Source of the DNA: Liolophura sinensis
Lineage: Eukaryota; Mollusca; Polyplacophora; Chitonida; Chitonidae
Reading direction: 5' to 3'
Length of the DNA stretch: 64,000 bases
Assembly: GCF_032854445.1 (NCBI RefSeq)
Contig: NC_088303.1
Location: 24,033,265 to 24,097,264 of the forward strand
Numbering within the stretch: position 1 is the stretch's first letter; every line of letters begins with the position of its first letter. Under the pieces are notes generated by a model, which saw only the letters and a program-made list of their open reading frames with translations, was not told the origin of the DNA and did no database searches. The position numbers were made by a program, and so were the translations under genes. This document shows, one piece after another, positions 52,055 to 63,971 of this stretch.

Positions 52055-52104
52055 ACCAGAGCAGCGACGACAGTCTAATATTTGGGAAAAGGTCACACGT
52101 AACC
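52055..52104 (+). repeat. Short dispersed motif, copy 4
   Basis: accagagcagcgacgacagt, then ctaatatttgggaaaaggtc and acacgtaacc. Closest to 8516-8565. Confidence 0.55.
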
Positions 52105-53293
52105 CTTCACTACACACGAGTAAGTTTACTGTATCTTTTGAAGTTGTTTTTGAAAGTTTTCACATTTTAATTCAAATCTTTGAACAACCAAGACAATGAT
52201 TACAATAATGCGTTTATATCAACTTTCCATTCATTCATATTTTGCATATGTTTTAGCTATGTAAGTGCGAAAGTATACAGTAGGTAACGTCCATTCGTGT
52301 GGGATAAGTCATTGTAACAGGATCGACGTGGAAAGGAACACTGGCCTACTTAGAGCGTTTTCACCAGCCGCGGGTGTTCCTGGGTGTATTTTATTTCTTT
52401 GGTGACGACTGACATGTCAGTAACCAAGATCAATTTAAAAATTACGAAAGTAAAAGGCCGAAATATTCACGTTCAGTTTAAATCTAAGAAGGTAAGAATA
52501 CTCGCATTTACATAATGGGCTTTTGGTCTTCCATACAATGTAAACTATTTTACTCTGATGGGTTTAAGGTAACAGGTAATGATTCCTACACCGACTTAAT
52601 CCATGTTTTCACACACATATTTAGTTATTCTATGAATACTTGTAAATAACGTTTATTCAGACCTGACATCGATTAGAAAAGGCTCATGCAATGGGAACAT
52701 TTTCTACCAAAATAAGTCGGTGCCAAACTGAGTAAAATACACAATTCTGTAATGTTATGAACATGTGTTTGTGAACTGCCCTTTTTCATTTCATGACGCT
52801 CAATATGGAGTTTCCCCGATCTTGTTGCTTGTGGGCGCACTCTACTTCACGATTGTGCCTAATTCCGCTCAACTTGGGGCTAAAACTCGTGTTGTATTAG
52901 ATCGCCACGCTGGATACATGAACAGTTGCAATCAAACCGTAACTGAGACACATATTTTGTTATCCACAACTTATATTGTATATATGGGTGCTTCTCCTTG
53001 CACGATTCTGTCCTATTTTTGCACTTTATATATTGTCGTAGTTCTTTGGCAGTTTGTGTCCACCGCCGTTGTGGGAAATGGTCTTGCGATTATTGGACCT
53101 GGAACGTCCATCTTGGCTGACGACTGTTATACGAATGTCTGCTTCGACGCATAGACTGGGAACCACAGCCGTCGTCTACACTCATGTGGTTGTTGGCGTA
53201 GCTTTACATTTGTTGAGGACTTTTTAATTATACGTGTGTAAGTTGGACAGTAACTTGCCAAAAGTCGGAGGTTTTTACGCTGGGTGCTCAGAC
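52105..53293. other. Intergenic with one hydrophobic open frame
   Basis: A 129-codon open frame lies at 52765-53154 on the plus strand. It is hydrophobic with possible membrane segments but begins at GTG with no ATG near its start. No family is recognised, and a frame of this length can arise by chance. Confidence 0.35.
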
Positions 53294-53357
53294 TGTCAGT
53301 ATGTAAGTGAAAAGCTCTTGAGCATGGTGTAAGTAACAGTCAAATAAATAAATAAAT
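53294..53357 (+). mobile_element. SINE 3'-end fragment
   Basis: Ends gctcttgagcatggtgtaag, then taacagtcaaataaataaat; the same 3' end as 10620-10670, diverged. Confidence 0.6.
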
Positions 53358-53454
53358 TACCTTTTCTTTTAGAGGGCAGGTATATGTAAGTAGTAAATTA
53401 CGTGTTAACCCCCATGAAAATTCGCTAAAGCTGTATCCCCACTATTCATTTCCT

Positions 53455-53753
53455 TGGTTGTTGTTTATAACGCCACACTTAAGAATTTTTCAATTCAACC
53501 ATGGTCATTTTCAGTTCAGTCATTTATCGTTGAGGTACCGATATTCACACCATAGCTTAGTGGAAGTGGTCTTACACGAACGTTCGAACGTTAGCTGAAA
53601 TGGCTACACAAACCTCGACTGCATCTTCTCACCAAGGATCAGACAATAATAGAAACGGGCAAACCCTTGTTCAAGGCCGGGATTGAACCCACGCCTAATG
53701 TAAACCAAAGATGGAGAGGACAAGCGTTTAAATCACTCGACCACGACAGCCTC
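53455..53753 (-). mobile_element. Third tRNA-derived SINE family
   Basis: On the minus strand the head reads ggctgtcgtggtcgagtgat, then ttaaacg (A-box region), with gtgggttcaatcccgg as a B-box. The 3' end is the reverse complement of ttgtttataacgccacactt, then aagaattttt. Body unlike the two other families. Confidence 0.65.
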
Positions 53754-56700
53754 TTCCCTCCCCCACCACCCAAACTATAAGCTGAACTGTTAGGTCAAAG
53801 ATAATGGTTTGTCTTTGGACTGACACAAAGAAAGTGGTAAACTTGAACATAATAAATAACATGGCAATCCGGTAATCACGAAATATACATAATGTACGCT
53901 AGTGAATATGTGAATATAAGTGAATAAAATATCTATGTAAAAAGAATAATTCCAAAACTATGAAAAAATAACGCTACTTAGTTTGGAACACGTTAGCTAT
54001 GATGTGTAGTCAAAAAGTAAATGGCGATGTACGGGTACAGGCCTAACTTTTGAGAGCACATATATGCATCGGTTTCGCCGACACACACTCATGCCTATGA
54101 CTTGTCTACTGTGTTAAGCACATATACTGAGACACCCATGTGATTACCTTAGTGTATAAATAAAGACAGCTTTACCTACATGTGCAGCCATCGTCTAAGA
54201 TTTATTTCGCAATAATCAAATAAATAAATATATTTAGACATGGCCATATGTGCAAGTGAAATCAAAATTATTAAATTTAAAAAGATACCTTGTTTCAGCC
54301 AACGTTGATTAGATAATCCAAACTCGCGAACGGTAAGTTCCATGTCTTCGAGTTTCAAGGACAGCAGTATGCTTAGACCTTTAGGTTTATACAAACTGGC
54401 GAAAATAAACCATAACAGTAAATTCTATGCCTAATACATTCTTTCCCAGAGACAAGTTCCAGGGCACGTGTAGGGCAGTCACAAAACGCGAACTATTTTG
54501 ATCTTAAATGACAAAAGAGCTAACAAGCTTAGCTGCGTACAACCGTTTTGGCTTACTGATAAATGCAAACAGCGTTTAATTAATATTTGTACACAAAGAG
54601 TATGAACGACTTTATAGTAAATCACAAAGTCTTGAAAGGCGGATTTGTGACATTGTTGAACCAAATACCGTGTATCAGAACTCAACTCCGTTTAGTAAAA
54701 AATCATTAATCCCATAATTGTGGTGTTTAAATAGGCAGGTAATTCGATAGGCTGTATTAGTTTTCAAGAGAGGTGTTCTGTTTGGGCGAGTTCAGAGCGT
54801 AAGGACGGTAAAACCTCTCCCCCGTCTGGGAGAGCTTTTCTATCTGTACAGATTGGTTTTTGTCCATTCCTTTTTAAAGATCACCTCCGTGGCGGAAAAA
54901 CGGTAACTCCATAACCGTGACGTATTAAATGATCGTCCACTAATGCTAGCTTTACAACAATTTTGTATGGGAAAATAGAAAATAGGTGCCCTTGCAAAAG
55001 TCATTTTCTATAAATTTTACTACAACTTAATTTCAGGTCTATGGGAAAACATGGCGCGTTAATAAACTTAAACCTAACACGAATAACTCTCCATTAATAC
55101 GCTGATTATAGGTAAAAAAGAATTGGCCTAAGGAAAGGCATAGTTCGCCATAAATCGTGGTCAGGCATGAGAGTAGGGCTATTTACACCCGAGAGGCATA
55201 ATTAAGGTCCTCAATGGTAAGACGTGTTAGTTTAACAATACAACCCACAACACACCCTCATTACATGCACAAGTATAACCCTTACCAACAGTAATGGATA
55301 CCCGTGGTAATCTCAAGCGTGCTTTAGTGCACAGAAGAAAAAAAAATTGACATTAATGCTTACAACAATGTTAGGGTGACCACAGCTTAAGGTATTTTTA
55401 GGGCGGGATATCCGGTTTACAATCCCATTGTCTGGGATCAAATAATCACGCAGTCACACGACACTATAATGTCTTTTTCATGACGCCACTTGCCATTGTA
55501 TACAAACCCTTCAAGAGGAACTATGCATTCAAAAGTTTCAAACCGTGTGTTGGGTTACTGACCGATACTACAGCGTGAAGAAGTCTTTGCCGACATGAGT
55601 TAAAGTTACTGACGCTGTGAACACGCATTATGTTTCAAAACAAAGTTGTCCTTTGGTTTCCGTTTCATCCTGTCTTCTTTGAATCTCCGTTAGGGGGAGG
55701 AATAGCGGTTTCTTCACTGATGTAGAACCCGGTTCCTTTTTCGGAGATACAAGGAAAGAGTACTTCAGAAAGTTCTATCCCAAAACACCATCACAGATAC
55801 ACTGCTTCACACGGCCTCAGCACATGGGAAGGTCGAGATTCGCGTGTCAGTTTTCTCGGTGCTTTTCGCAGCAACAAACGACCAAAAGTGCTCGCACGAT
55901 CGCTGAGGTTGTCTTAGATACAGTTGGTTGGAGAAATGTTGTACACCACCAAAACTATGCAGCACACGAGGGAAAGTTCTTCATTTACATGCCAGAGGAC
56001 GATGGTTTTCTCTGAACAATCCCTCTTCCTCAAACGCTGACATGGAACTAGCAGTCATATATTTCACTCATATATCGCATATAAGAGCACCTAAAACCAG
56101 TCATTCAGTCTTTGTTCAGATAATTCACGAGATTCACTAAGAAATATGCGACCTTAAAGAGATGCAATAACGTATCTGGCATATGCTAGAGGTATATGAG
56201 CTTCAGTTTTCGAAAACTTTGGCTGAATCCAAAAGGAAGTCCGTGGTCAAACTAATGAATCCATGCTGATGCAGTCGTGTACCAACATCTTTCTTCTCTC
56301 TTCTTTTTTTTCTTTGTACAGCATAATTTGTCTAAATATCGAATCCATCCCCTTTCAACTCAAGTTCAAAGTCATTTATAAATGAAGAATGTTTCATCTC
56401 GGATAGACCTCGGGGATACGAAAAACAGTGAAGCACTATCAAAGTAGTCTTCGATGTCGACGTCTGTCCCCTATATATCGTCAGAATCGTCATACTGTCA
56501 GAGAGTCACTCTTTGTACCATAAACATCGCTCAAATAAATAAATTAATCCTAAATCCTCTCCGAAGTCGACACAAGAGCATTCCAGATTTGGCCACTGTC
56601 GTGAAATTCCGAAGATGGCAGAAACATGTCAGACTCGTCGTTACCGACACGCCCAGTATGCTGTGATGCATAAAAGAGAACATATTTTAAATAGGTCATA

Positions 56701-57828
56701 TATGGAAAAATGTTTCACAGAGCCACTGTTTGAAATCTGAATTCCTTATTTTATTCTTCACGTAAATAAACATACATTTAGCTGCTGAAAAGTTAGTTGC
56801 TCCTATCATGTTTTCCCGAGAGGCTGCAACGACAAAATAGTCCACGAAGAAAATTTACATCTCTGTTGTGACTAAAACACAAACACCGGTGTGTGACCAA
56901 TTTATAAATCAGAACTTAATAACAATACAATCAGGACACAGTATACAGAACCATCAAATTACGGCATATACCAATTCTGTATTTATTCCACTTTCAGGGC
57001 AGGTAATATGAGCTGATTAGCTACATTCACTGTTCACGTTGTTACCTTTTTCTTAAAGCATTAACGCGTGAGATACATATCCCATCGAAATCTTCCCCCT
57101 TTTAGGAAACTGGATGGACATTCTTGCTTCCTGAAGTTTGAAATTCCCATGATCACAATAAGAAACATGGAGAATGTCCTCACAAAAGTAAACCATTGAA
57201 GTGTAAATAATGGTGAGCAACACTGGCGTCGTCTTGATTTTCACGGAATCAATGTTTTCATTTACCACAAGAGGATTTACCAATATTCATACAATCTATC
57301 AGGGGAACTTTTAAGTTGAACCGCAGGAGAGGTAGAAATACCAGGTTTCGGTAAGATTGAACACTTTCAGGGTCACCAATAGGTTTTATAATGAAAAAGA
57401 CCTTTCAGGATCGATCTATGGAAAAGACCACAGAATTGATCATAAATTAAACAGTAAAAACATAAGAGAAATCCAAAGTGATGTTAGCACTTTAACATAC
57501 AAAACAAACATTACATCACTGAAAGATATAGAACAAGTATATAACACTACACACAAATAAATACTTGGACAGATAGAATTCAAGATAAAAGCTTAGGTAG
57601 AAAAAGTTAAATAAGCTGCGATATTTGAAGGTAAAATGGGGAAAAGTACCAACTGGTGCAACAGAAATGTTGACAAATTATTTGGCAGATTAGCCAAGAA
57701 AAAAAACAGGTAAAATAAGTCTGTGATAATGTCCAACATCTAACCATTTGAGCATCATGGAATTACTTATCCTGATTGACAAATAAACTTTATCAATCAA
57801 TGAATTAATCATAGCCTGTGAACACTAC
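53754..57828. other. Intergenic, no gene seen
   Basis: Only short open frames. 55824-56015 (63 codons) starts at an ATG and looks protein-like in composition but has no recognisable family or partners. Confidence 0.45.
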
Positions 57829-58055
57829 AAAAATCCAAAGGTCACTCTCTCAACATAAATTTTCAAAGTCACTGTCTCAACTTAAATCTTCAAAGTCACT
57901 AACTCAACATAAATTTTCAAGGTCACCGTCTCAACATAAATCCCCAATGTCACTCTCTCAACATAAATCCCAATGTCACTCTCTCAACATAAATCCCCAA
58001 TGTCACTCTCTCAACATAAATCCCCAATGTCACTCTCTCAACATAAATCTTCAAT
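57829..58055. repeat. 27-bp minisatellite
   Basis: About eight copies of ccccaatgtcactctctcaa, then cataaat; one unit is 26 bp. Because 27 is a multiple of three the plus-strand frame shows a 9-residue repeat, which is incidental. Confidence 0.93.
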
Positions 58056-58458
58056 TTAAGTAAACCCAGAACTAAAGATGAGCAAAAGGTAGAGAGTGCA
58101 ACTGGCATTGCAATCTTTATCCTCTATTTCTTAGAATACCTTATCTTACATCAAAACAGAAAATAAAAAAAATAAAAACAAAAAGGGAAGAGAAATGACT
58201 GAATCACATTAGTGCAGTATAGTTAAATCTGTGGAATGATGAATTCACAACATGCAGTGACATTTTACTGGCTTCACAGCATTCTATGTACACCTGCAAA
58301 ACGTGTACGTTAGCTTGAATATCTGTAGCAGTGAAATGGACACACAATAAAAATCAAGATAACAAGGAAAAACTAGAAAATCATACCTGGTTGAAAGAAA
58401 TATTCAAAATGACTCCTCTGAATATCACAAAGCAGCCCACACAAATTCTATTCTAAGA

Positions 58459-58628
58459 TTTATTTATTTATTTATTTATTTGATTGGTGTTTTACGCCGC
58501 ATTCAAGATAATTTCACTTATACGACGGCGGCCAGCATTATGGTGGGTAGAAACCTGGCACAGCCCGGGGGAAACCCACGATCATCCGCAGGTTGCTGGC
58601 AGACCTTCCCACTTACAGCCGGAGAGAA
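58459..58628 (-). mobile_element. SINE (major family), 5'-truncated
   Basis: A (TTTA)n tail on the plus strand, then tgattggtgttttacgccgc, the body and tccgcaggttgctggcagac; it ends at gccggagag. Confidence 0.88.
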
Positions 58629-59183
58629 AATGCATTCACATAATTTCACGAAGCATTTCCCAAAATGTTAGTGACAAAAATACTGGTATAACAGGATAAA
58701 ACCCAAAGAGATGAAAAAAGAATTTTGAAATGGGTCAATAATTACCTGCCAAAGACGCAAGCACCATAATGAAGCCGGCAAAAATTGACATACATATTAA
58801 GCAAAAGGCTATAACATACAAACACATAGTATCACTAAACACTGATGTATCTCCACATGTAAGTAACGTCAGAACCAAATATGGTACAGGCAATACACAT
58901 GTACGGATATAAAACTTATAAAAATAAGCAAAGTTAATTACAGATGCACCTTTTCAAAAAACACATATACATTGCTATGCAGGAAAAAATGCTTGCCTAT
59001 CCTAAACCGATGGTTACGGACTATTATAAAATGCACCACATGAGTGTATATTAAAAAGCATGTAATATATTTTTGGTAACTTCTGATTAGTCTTAATTTA
59101 TTTTTTCTTCGTATTTCAGATACTGCGTTCCATAAAACAGCTTGTAAACAGAAACATCCATAAAGCAGTTTCAGGTTTAACAA

Positions 59184-59620
59184 ACATCACATGAGGAAAT
59201 GTAAATGTGTAACACATGAGGAAATGTAAATGTGTAAAACATGAGAAAATGTAAAGGTGTAACACAGGAGGAAATGTTAAGATGTAACACAGGAGGAAAT
59301 GTTAAGGTGTAACACAGGAGGAAATTGTAAAGGTGTAACACATGAGGAAATGTAAAGGTTTAACCCATGAGGAAATGTTAAGATGTAATACATGAGGAAA
59401 TGTAAAGGTGTAACACATGAGGAAATGTAAAGGTGTAACACATGTAGAAATGTAAAGGTGTAACATATGATCAGATGTAAAGGTGTAACACATGAGGAAA
59501 TGTAAAGGTGTAACACATGTGGAAATGTAAAGGTGTAACATATGATCAGATGTAAAGGTGTAACATATGATCAGATGTAAAGGTGTAACACATGAGGAAA
59601 TGTTAAGGTGTAACACAGGA
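59184..59620. repeat. 25-bp minisatellite
   Basis: About 17 copies of aggtgtaacacatgaggaaa, then tgtaa. Several copies carry the variant catatgatcagatg. It lies in a non-coding region. Confidence 0.95.
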
Positions 59621-61833
59621 CTGTGCAGCATGTTTTATCAGATGTATACCAATATATAAAAACCCTATTTCTTCTAATTTTGGGGGCACCTGGTTTGCTC
59701 TTTTTAGGCAATATAAACTACAAGTAACTGTAGCAGACATATTTATTTTATTTCTTTATTTTTCGCATTGTTAATCTATCTCATGAAAAACATATTCATA
59801 TCTTTACTTCTCAAAAAAACTGGGAGAGAAATGTAATTCTTTGCTTTCAGAACTACTACTATCTGTCCTAAAAATCAGAAGAATTAGGGTGCGTACCTGT
59901 TGCACTTACGAGTCTCGAGCATATACATCAATAACAGTAGAATGTAACATTTACGCGTAAGTCATATTTCAGATCTAAATCACAGATTTTAAGTTATTTA
60001 TGCAGTACTTTTATAATTAGTGAATTAAGTATGTACAAGTGGAATAGGTTACACCTGCAGAGACCTAGAATATAAATGTTAGAAGTGTCTGAACAGGCAG
60101 ATTCCAGGTGCTTGTAACATGCTGTAACAAGGACTTCAGCATTTAGTTAACCATACTACTGTACAATGCAATTATTTCTCACTACTTCACATCCTTTACT
60201 GCAAATGCAAAAGATTTCCACAGGAAATGCATACAAAAACTAACATGTCTTTGCCATGACAATTTTTCGTCAAGTAATATATAACTGCTGTACACGTCTA
60301 TAAACTTCACAAATAGCAGAAGCATTTCAAGTATCACATAGTTCAGCAAACATGTTTGGTTTACATTTTCTGAGCACTTTAATTCATGTAAGTAAATAAA
60401 CGCCTGAAGCCTTCGCTACACAGGGTTACCTTGTACACATGATAAAAGCATCTTATTTACAGGAATGTAATCTTTTCTCGATATGTCAGTGTACAAATAC
60501 ATTGATATGTAGTTTGAACTACAACAACTTCAACAATTCACCACCGCAGATTATTTTCACATAATTTCAAATTAAGTTGCTTCTTTATTTTTTCGAAAAT
60601 TATCTCCCTTCCACTCACATGACACAAGAGAAGAAGTTTTTAGAACAACAGATTTCTTGAAGTTTTGTGAATAAAAATGTTGGACTCGTGAGATTAAATG
60701 TATTATTCTGCAGAAGCAGATATGCAGGATGATGATAGTAGCCCCTGACTTTTCCAGTGGACTAGAGGTGAACAGAACAAAGCATGATTAAACTGTAGCG
60801 GTGTCATGGGGATACTGGATTATCACTCTGCCAGAATTGGTACAGTCCCTTTACCTGTACTGGCTATTGTAGAACAGGTGTTTCATAGCTTGTCACTTTA
60901 GTCTTTTAATCTACAATAAGAGTATCTTCATGGAAAAAATATTCACAGAGATTCTGGGCTCAGATCAGTCAACATCTTTCAGCTGTTTCATAAAGAGGAG
61001 AGGGGTTACGAGGTGTGGGTGAGGTGTGGTGATGTTTGTGTGTGGGTGGGGGTGAGGGGACAAACAGTAGCACAGCTGTATCACTCTGTTGTGATATGTT
61101 TTAGTATGCTTCACAGACAACACAGATGTCAAACATCTCGGCAGTTTAAAGCCACGTGAGCAAAGCTCAGGATAAAGCATCCACAAGTTACATTTTAAAT
61201 TTATAATTTTTACTTGTACATATATTTCCATAACTGAACATAATAAGATAATTAATACCGGGTACATGTATTAAGCCGTTCTAAGATGCCAAATGGTGTT
61301 GAAAATGAGGACATAGCAGAAGATACACATAGGATACAGAAATCAAAGCAATTGAGGAGGCACGTTTGACAGGATTTAGTATCATTTTACAGATGTTTGA
61401 AAATGTCCTTAACTAAGCAATATAAGCAACTTAACAAACTGCACTGAAAATATCACCAATGCCATGGAATTACGTTAGTAGCCCTAGGGGTAATATGTTA
61501 CACAAAAGGTCTTTATCCACTAACTAATGCCCTGGACCCTAGTGAACAAAGCAAGCTGACAGCAACTACCATGGCAACATATGCTTTTAGCATGTGTCGC
61601 CATGGTAGCTGCAATCAACTTAGCCTAAATCGCTTTGTGCAAGCTGCCCCTGAACTCTCAAAGACTAGGAACATGTCTGAGCTGTCATGGAAAGACCGAC
61701 TCTTATTCCATGAGACATCTGGCTTTCATGTTTGCTCTGGTACAAGAATTACCTCTCTTGCTAATGATAAAGTACCCTTAATGCTGCAATCATCAAGTTC
61801 AAGTCCAATAATTGAAAAGAAAACATTGCACCT
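59621..61833. other. Downstream of the Dispatched-like gene, no other gene seen
   Basis: AT-rich; part must be 3' UTR of the minus-strand gene ending at 61834. No poly(A) site was fixed. No exon or repeat was recognised. Confidence 0.5.
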
Positions 61834-62205
61834 CTACTTTGGGAATAGGGCACTCCCATTAGGGCTTGGGATATTGACGCCTGCCCGAGATAGAATAAAC
61901 AGTGTTAACAAGGTCACCCCCACACAAGCTGAAGTAATCAGGACAGATATACCGCTAGACTTCCAGGAGCCCCGGAATCGGGCAGGGCCAAAGAGAGCCA
62001 GGAAGGCAGTGCAGGCTGTCAGAGCATAGACAATGGCAAAAGTCGTGTTCATGGCAACGATGTCCCCAAAGCGTGAAAACGGCCGAATAGTGGTCTGTGT
62101 GAGAGGAATGGCCGCCGCTACCGTGGTTACCGCACTGCTGACAATGGACACGCCTATATGCTGAATGGCCTGCATGACACGCCACTGTCGCTGTTTGGAA
62201 GAGCT
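61834..62205 (-). CDS. Dispatched-like gene, terminal exon
   Basis: Acceptor CTCCTCAG|AGC; 372 nt, 123 codons and TAG. It encodes QWRVMQAIQHIGVSIVSSAV, a helix pair and a short tail ending FPK. Confidence 0.92.
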   Translation of the reverse strand, partial: SSSKQRQWRVMQAIQHIGVSIVSSAVTTVAAAIPLTQTTIRPFSRFGDIVAMNTTFAIVYALTACTAFLALFGPARFRGSWKSSGISVLITSACVGVTLLTLFILSRAGVNIPSPNGSALFPK

Positions 62206-63971
62206 CTGAGGAGAGAGGGCAAATGGAAAGACAAATTAACAAGACTGAATGTGAGACAAAGCTTAAGAAAAGCTGGAGAAAAAACTATAATGAAAATATT
62301 TACAGTGTCTGTATTCCTGAAAGATGATGTTTTACTCCATTATTTGTTCCAACTCTTTTCCCATCTTATGTTCAGTCATACTTATACACCGTTGTGATGT
62401 TGTCCCATCACAATCTGTAGCAACCAAACTGACACATTTGGAGTCCCTATCTTACATATCTAATACAGGTAATACAAGATCATATCCTGCTGCACTCTAC
62501 TTACCAGCTGTCTGAGAAACTACATGGTTGGATATAATGCTTACAAAAGGTGGCTTCAAAAAGTAATATTTATTTATTTATTTATTCCATTGGTGTCTTA
62601 CACGGTACTCAAGAATATTTCACTCACACGATCGCCATAGGAAACTGGGCAGACCATCTGCAGGTTTCCGTGTAACCCCCTCGGCCACCAAGGCCCTCAA
62701 AAAGTAATATTTATTTATTTATTTATTTCATTGGTGTCTTACACGGAACTCAAGAATATTTCACTCACACGATTGTCATAGGAAACTGGGCAGACCATCT
62801 GCAGGTTACTATGTAACCCCCTCGGCCACCGAGGCCCTCAAAAAGTAATAATGCGCATGCATTTTAAGACTCACCTCAATGACTGTCACCTGAGGGTCAT
62901 TACATAGCTAATACAGAATCATCACCTGCATTCTACTCATTAGCTGGCCAAGAAACTACAATGCTTACTAAGTGGCTTCAAAAAGTAAGTAGTATTGACC
63001 CATGGTAAGACTCACCTCAATGGCCTGTAGCTCAGGGGATTCCCCAGCTAGGAGGTATCCCTCCACGACGTGGACGCAGTAGTCCACAGAAGAGCCCACA
63101 AGGATGGAGAGCGACACGGCTTCCACAGCCCCCATCTCCCAGCCAGCCACGAAAAACAGGGCCACTACCATGCAGATTATACCTGAGCAAACCCAAAACA
63201 GACATTATAATACACCTGAAAATCCATCCCTCAAGTTAATAGGTATACTCTCAATTTTTGGCCTTTTCAATTTTCTAAAATTAAAGTAAAATTAAAAGAT
63301 CTCACCTACAATGAGCATGACACTGAACTTTTTTATTGCAGATGAATTGATACAGAATTATTATACATGCATTTTTTAAAAAAATTCTGATATGATACAA
63401 AACTCACCTCCAATAGTGAGGAGAACTATCAAGAGGAGGACTATGTGTCCAGTAAACACAGCCACAGCAATAACACAGATGATCACTGAGAGGACAACAC
63501 CATAGATGGCACTGCTCACACATACCACCTCCATCAGCACCTGTCAATGGCAAATGCTCTGACTGACTTCACGTCACATTCAAAAGTTGGACATCTAAAT
63601 TTCTTGGTCTTAAGCACGGTAAATGTAGTACATGTAGTCCCATTTAACTATCAATTTGTCAATTTATACCCCTCCTGTCTAAATACAGCAGTCAGCCAAC
63701 AAAACATGCACTGTGATTGGAAAGAGATACAAGATTAACACACAGAGATGATGCCAGATAATATTCTTTCACTGATATTCATATAATACAGCAGCCTCTG
63801 GTCCTCTGCTTCTGAAATGAACAATCATACCTTTGTCCAGAACTCAGATGTCTGATACACCGTGTCCAGTGGAGAGTTCTTCCTCAGGCTCTCCTTTACA
63901 GAAGTCATGAACTTCTCCCACTCCAGGTACTCATCATAGGCCTTAAAGTATGACTGCCCTTTAGACGTGGT
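61834..63971 (-). CDS. Dispatched-family RND/SSD membrane protein, 3' part of gene
   Basis: Exons 63971-63831, 63540-63408, 63182-63016 and 62205-61834 join in phase, with GT-AG introns and a TAG stop at 61836-61834. The N-terminal part lies beyond the window. Visible features are membrane segments in the AIYGVVLSVIICVIAV region, the LLTIGG-IIC junction, an ILVGSSVDYCVHVVEGYL helix with the GxxxD motif of RND proton relays, and two further helices in the last exon (IVYALTACTAFLALFG; VLITSACVGVTLLTLFI). HIGVSIVSSAVTT is typical of Dispatched proteins, which export or regulate lipid-modified Hedgehog or handle sterols. It looks closer to the DISP3 than the DISP1 type, but this is from memory. 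The chain ends only about 20 residues after the last helix. A 15-nt optional exon may sit at 62889-62875. Confidence 0.9.
62556..62849 (-). mobile_element. Two tandem SINE fragments in an exact 141-bp array
   Basis: tcaaaaagtaat occurs at 62556-62567, 62697-62708 and 62838-62849, exactly 141 bp apart. It brackets two copies of a short SINE (tcattggtgtcttacacgg... ctcggccaccgaggccc). The copies differ at roughly eight positions. The SINE is related to the major family's 3' end plus the terminal gaggccc, with the middle deleted. Confidence 0.88.
62875..62889 (-). CDS. Candidate 15-nt microexon
   Basis: ACCCTCAG|GTGACAGTCATTGAG|GTGAGT on the minus strand. It would add V-T-V-I-E in phase between the QAIE and SSSKQ exons. 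It is a duplicate of the preceding exon's 3' end. Use in mRNA is unknown. Confidence 0.35.
63016..63182 (-). CDS. Dispatched-like gene, GxxxD exon
   Basis: Acceptor GCTCAG|GT and donor ATTGAG|GTGAGT; 167 nt, ends in phase 0. It encodes WEMGAVEAVSLSILVGSSVD and the start of the following loop. Confidence 0.92.
63408..63540 (-). CDS. Dispatched-like gene, membrane exon
   Basis: Acceptor TTGACAG|GTG and donor TTGGAG|GTGAGT; 133 nt, ends in phase 1. It encodes two hydrophobic helices. Confidence 0.9.
63831..63971 (-). CDS. Dispatched-like gene, exon (first visible)
   Basis: Acceptor GTCTTGCAG|ACC and donor ACAAAG|GTATGA; 141 nt, 47 codons, phase 0. It encodes an extracellular-type segment (YDEYLEWEKFM... 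VYQTSEFWTK) preceding a membrane block. Confidence 0.88.

Noticed and set aside
52765-53154. Hydrophobic 129-codon plus-strand frame
   Set aside because: No ATG near the start, no clear acceptor or donor, and no recognisable domain. Kept only as a comment.
55824-56015. 63-codon plus-strand open frame
   Set aside because: Composition looks protein-like, but there is no family match, no partner exon and no repeat evidence.
57829-59620. CRISPR-like arrays
   Set aside because: Units are head-to-tail without unique spacers, and the DNA is eukaryotic. They are minisatellites.
61571-62029. 152-codon plus-strand open frame
   Set aside because: It overlaps in antisense the terminal exon of the Dispatched-like gene, which explains the lack of stops over half its length.
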